A stretch of 54,517 nt of DNA. Origin: Streptomyces klenkii. GTDB lineage: Bacteria; Actinomycetota; Actinomycetes; Streptomycetales; Streptomycetaceae. The translations under genes were made by a program, and so were the position numbers. Location: contig NZ_RBAM01000025.1 in NCBI RefSeq assembly GCF_003626645.1, positions 1-54,517 on the forward strand, in the 5' to 3' direction. Positions 52,331 to 54,517 of this stretch are shown here, piece by piece. The notes beneath the pieces were generated by a model that saw only the letters and a program-made list of their open reading frames with translations, was not told where the DNA came from and ran no database searches. The stretch's first letter is position 1. Each line of letters opens with the position of its first letter.

Positions 52331-52717
52331 TTTCGAGAGGTCACCGTGCGGCGGGCTCGCACCACGAAGATCAACGAGAAAGCTCAGCAGCAGGTGGTGG
52401 CGGCCGAGAAGGCGCCGAACGCCGCCGCTCTGACAGGAGGCATGCAGGCCGGGTGTGTGAAAGGCATCCGCCCGGCACCCCCGCGACCGCCACCACAAGC
52501 ACGAGGACCGTCCGCACGGTCTAACCGGAGGCCTCACAAGCCCAGCTCCATGAAGGCATCACGATCCCCAGCACTCGAACAACCCCCATGGGACATGGGC
52601 CTCACGGAGATCCTTCAGAAGGAATTAGGTGTGTGATGGTCTTGGCGTGGGTGCTGGAAAGCGTGTTCCGCAGCCCGGTGAGCGGGCAGGCTGGCGCCGG
52701 TGGTTGGCGGTGGGTGG
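52331..52717. other. Non-coding stretch between IS110 and the next IS
   Basis: No gene is supported. A plus-strand open frame (52304-52636) is Arg/Pro/Ala rich with no domain pattern. Confidence 0.3.
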
Positions 52718-53395
52718 TCATGCGGCGAGGGCGAGGTTGTGCAGGTGGGCCACGGCCTGGACCGTGTGATGAAGTTTGTCGCCGCGTTGCTGGCAGTCAC
52801 GGAGGATCTTGTAGTTCTTCATCCGGCCGATGACATGTTCCACCCGGGCACGGACCTTGCGGTGGGCCGCGTTGTCTTCTTCCTCGCCTTTCAGCAAGGG
52901 CCTGCCGGGGGCGTTTGAGGTGGGGGACGATCAGGCCGGTTCTGATGTAGGCGCCGTCTCCGAGCACGGTCACACCCTCGCAGGATGCCGCCAGGCCGGA
53001 AGCCCGCCACGCGCGGGCATCGGCCGTGGTGCCGGGCACCGGCCGGCCGGTGGCCACCACCAGGCGGGTATCCGCGTCCACGATGACCTGCACGTTCGCG
53101 GAGAACCGGTAGGTGCAGCTGGACGCGGACACACGGCGGTCCCGCACCGGGATCAACGTCCCGTCCACGATCCACAGCCGTTCGACCGCACTCTCAGCGG
53201 GCCGGACGGGCTCCAGCGCGAGCAACGGTCCCAGCCGCTGGATCACCCGGCACACGCCCGCCGACGGGACACCGAACAACACAGCGACCTGCCGCATGGT
53301 GAGGTTCGTGCGGTAGTACACGGCCACCAGCAGCACCCGCTCCGACAGCGGCAGAGCCCACGGCCGACCAACCCGCGGCCCGTCACCGCCCCGCA
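52718..53395 (-). pseudogene. IS5-type (DDE_Tnp_4) transposase, 5'-truncated, frameshifted
   Basis: LPLSERVLLVAVYYRTNLTM, RQVAVLFGVPSAGVCRVIQR, ERLWIVDGTLIPVRDRRVSA, then SANVQVIVDADTRLVVATGR and GAYIRTGLIVPHLKRPRQAL. A shift near 52905 is needed for EEEDNAAHRKVRARVEHVIG, RMKNYKILRDCQQRGDKLHH and the stop at 52718-52720. The DDE acids are in WIVDGT, DADTRL and RARVEHVIGRMK. The upstream end butts directly against a plus-strand transposase at 53395. Confidence 0.85.
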
Positions 53396-53985
53396 AGCCG
53401 TACCCGTCCGACCTGTCCGATGCTCGCTGGGCCCTGATCGAACCCACACTGACGACCTGGCGGGCGGAGCGGCAGAAGACCTCGCTCAACCTGGGCGGCA
53501 GGGTCGCCGACCTGCGGGAAGTCCTCAACGCGATCCTCTACGTCAACCGCACCGGCATCGCCTGGCGCTATCTCCCGCACGACTTCCCGGCCCACACCAC
53601 CGTCTTCTCGCACTTCAGCGTCTGGACCGCCGACGGCACCATCGAGAAGATCGGCGTCCGCCTGCACCAGCTGGTGCGCGAGAAAGAAGGACGCGACCCC
53701 GAGCCCACCGCCTGCGTCATCGACTCCCAGAACGTGAAGACCGCCCACACCGTCCCCACCGACACCCAGGGCATCGACGCGGGCAAGAAGATTGTCGGCC
53801 GCAAACGCAGCATCGGCACCGACGCTCTGGGGTTCCTGCTGCTGGTCATGGTCACTGCGGCCAGCGTTTCCGACAACGAGGCCGTCAAACAGCTCCTGAC
53901 CCGCACCGCGGCTACCCACCCCACGATCACCAAGGCCTGGGTCGACACCGGCTACAACGATGACGTAGTCGCCCTCACCCAGGCC
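53395..53985 (+). pseudogene. IS5-type (IS470-like) transposase, truncated at both ends
   Basis: KPYPSDLSDARWALIEPTLT, LREVLNAILYVNRTGIAWRY (DUF4096-like N-terminal part), ACVIDSQNVKTAHTVPTDTQ with the first Asp, GIDAGKKIVGRKRSIGTDAL, then ATHPTITKAWVDTGYNDDVV with the second Asp. It breaks off before the catalytic Glu at about 53985, where a minus-strand transposase begins. No start codon region and no C-terminus remain. Confidence 0.85.
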
Positions 53986-53989
53986 GACG

Positions 53990-54261
53990 AGAGCTTCACG
54001 GAGACCAGGTGCCCAGGTCGCGAGGATCTCGAGTGTCTCGTCGACGTACCGCCAGGCCGTGGACTCCGATACCCCGAAGCCGGCCCCGACCTGCGCGAAT
54101 GTCTCGTTCTTCCGAAGATGCGCCAGCACCAGCGGGGCCTGCTTGAAGCAGCCCAGCTTCCGCCAGGGCGACTTCAGCTCACTCCGGCGGGCGTGGATCA
54201 GCCACGAGACATGCTCGACCGGCTCATGCGGGACATCGAGCGTGGCAGGATAAGCGACCAA
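53990..54261 (-). pseudogene. Transposase N-terminus (HTH_Tnp_4/DDE_Tnp_4 family)
   Basis: MVAYPATLDVPHEPVEHVSW, LIHARRSELKSPWRKLGCFK, QAPLVLAHLRKNETFAQVGA, GFGVSESTAWRYVDETLEIL. This is the helix-turn-helix N-terminus of IS5-type transposases of the DDE_Tnp_4 group. It lacks the DDE domain, being cut off at about 53990 by the plus-strand IS fragment. Confidence 0.8.
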
Positions 54262-54343
54262 CAGGGCCCCTTGGACGCCGGTGTGTTGAGTGGAATCACC
54301 ACGCCAACGACAAGGGGCCCTGCCACGTCACCCGCCACCCCAC

Positions 54344-54436
54344 CTGACCAGCCATTTCACCCTTCAAGAACCGGGATGAAAGAGGCTCACTGAACCTCTT
54401 TCAACCTGGCGCTGGAGGGTGAAACGGCCTGGTCAG
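54344..54436. repeat. Imperfect inverted repeat with inner perfect hairpin
   Basis: CTGACCAG...CATTTCACCCT (54344-54363) and AGGGTGAAACGGCCTGGTCAG (two segments, 54416-54436) are nearly complementary. Inside, TGAAAGAGG and CCTCTTTCA form a perfect nine-base stem. It is beyond the transposase start, so it could be an IS end or a structured RNA. No gene is present here. Confidence 0.45.
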
Positions 54437-54452
54437 AAGGGGGTGTGACGAC

Positions 54453-54514
54453 GCGAGGCTCCTGGCCGTTGCGCTGGTGTTCTCACGCACCGCGCTTCGT
54501 CCGAGGAGCCTCGC
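54453..54514. repeat. Perfect 11-base inverted repeat at the window edge
   Basis: GCGAGGCTCCT at 54453-54463 is the exact complement of AGGAGCCTCGC at 54504-54514, with a 40-base loop. It may be a hairpin, or the outer ends of an element continuing past the window. Confidence 0.4.
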
Positions 54515-54517
54515 TTG

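Overview
The window is very GC-rich (roughly 70 percent, C/G-ending codons) with GTG/TTG starts, an ECF sigma factor, Lsr2, ricin-B lectin and NucA/NucB-type secreted proteins, and type I-E-like CRISPR repeats. All of this points to a Streptomyces or close relative, in an accessory region (chromosome arm or large linear plasmid). It is a patchwork: complete small operons sit among many broken genes and insertion-sequence (IS) remnants.

Layout. 0-5 kb: IS5-type remnants, a secreted lectin, a small membrane protein and a zinc-ribbon/HTH regulator. 5-11 kb: a frameshifted isoaspartyl-methyltransferase-like gene, a minus-strand operon of a FAD oxidoreductase with a SigJ/ECF41-like sigma factor, and a YaaC-like gene. 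11-14.6 kb: a truncated Mu-type transposon with serine-recombinase debris and a PhzF gene. 15-18.3 kb: DUF1330/LysR divergent pair, a secreted triple-repeat protein, a glycosyltransferase stub. 18.6-26.1 kb: two orphan CRISPR loci with homologous leaders, flanking an XRE/TPR regulator divergent from a translationally coupled Gfo/Idh - DegT - NUDIX operon. The second array is long, with a badly degenerate middle. 26.3-30.3 kb: a secreted NucA/NucB-like nuclease convergent with a DUF6461 gene, then a lipoprotein stub fused to a second methyltransferase fragment and a dnaE2-like fragment. 31-33.8 kb: a 902-residue HTH-STAND-TPR ATPase. 33.8-35.1 kb: DUF6262 (TnpC-like) and small genes.

35.4-42.4 kb is the most striking block: a Tn7-like transposition module on the minus strand, tnsA-tnsB-tnsC-tniQ. 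Three junctions use 4-base GTGA overlaps. A second, longer tniQ-family gene lies upstream, 130 bp from an initiator tRNA-Met gene. The TnsA homologue has lost the expected acidic residues, and tnsA, tnsC and tniQ each carry an apparent frameshift. No cas gene is visible anywhere in the window, so any link between the CRISPR arrays and this module is only a hypothesis.

42.8-54.5 kb: a helicase-associated-domain remnant, a cytochrome P450 with an abnormal I-helix, Lsr2, then an IS graveyard. The graveyard includes an apparently complete IS630 element with a frameshifted transposase and an IS110-family transposase, plus at least five truncated IS5-type transposases.

Many frameshifts are single-base. 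Some may be sequencing errors rather than decay; I flag this where it matters. All calls rest on reading the sequence and on memory of protein families; no database search was run.
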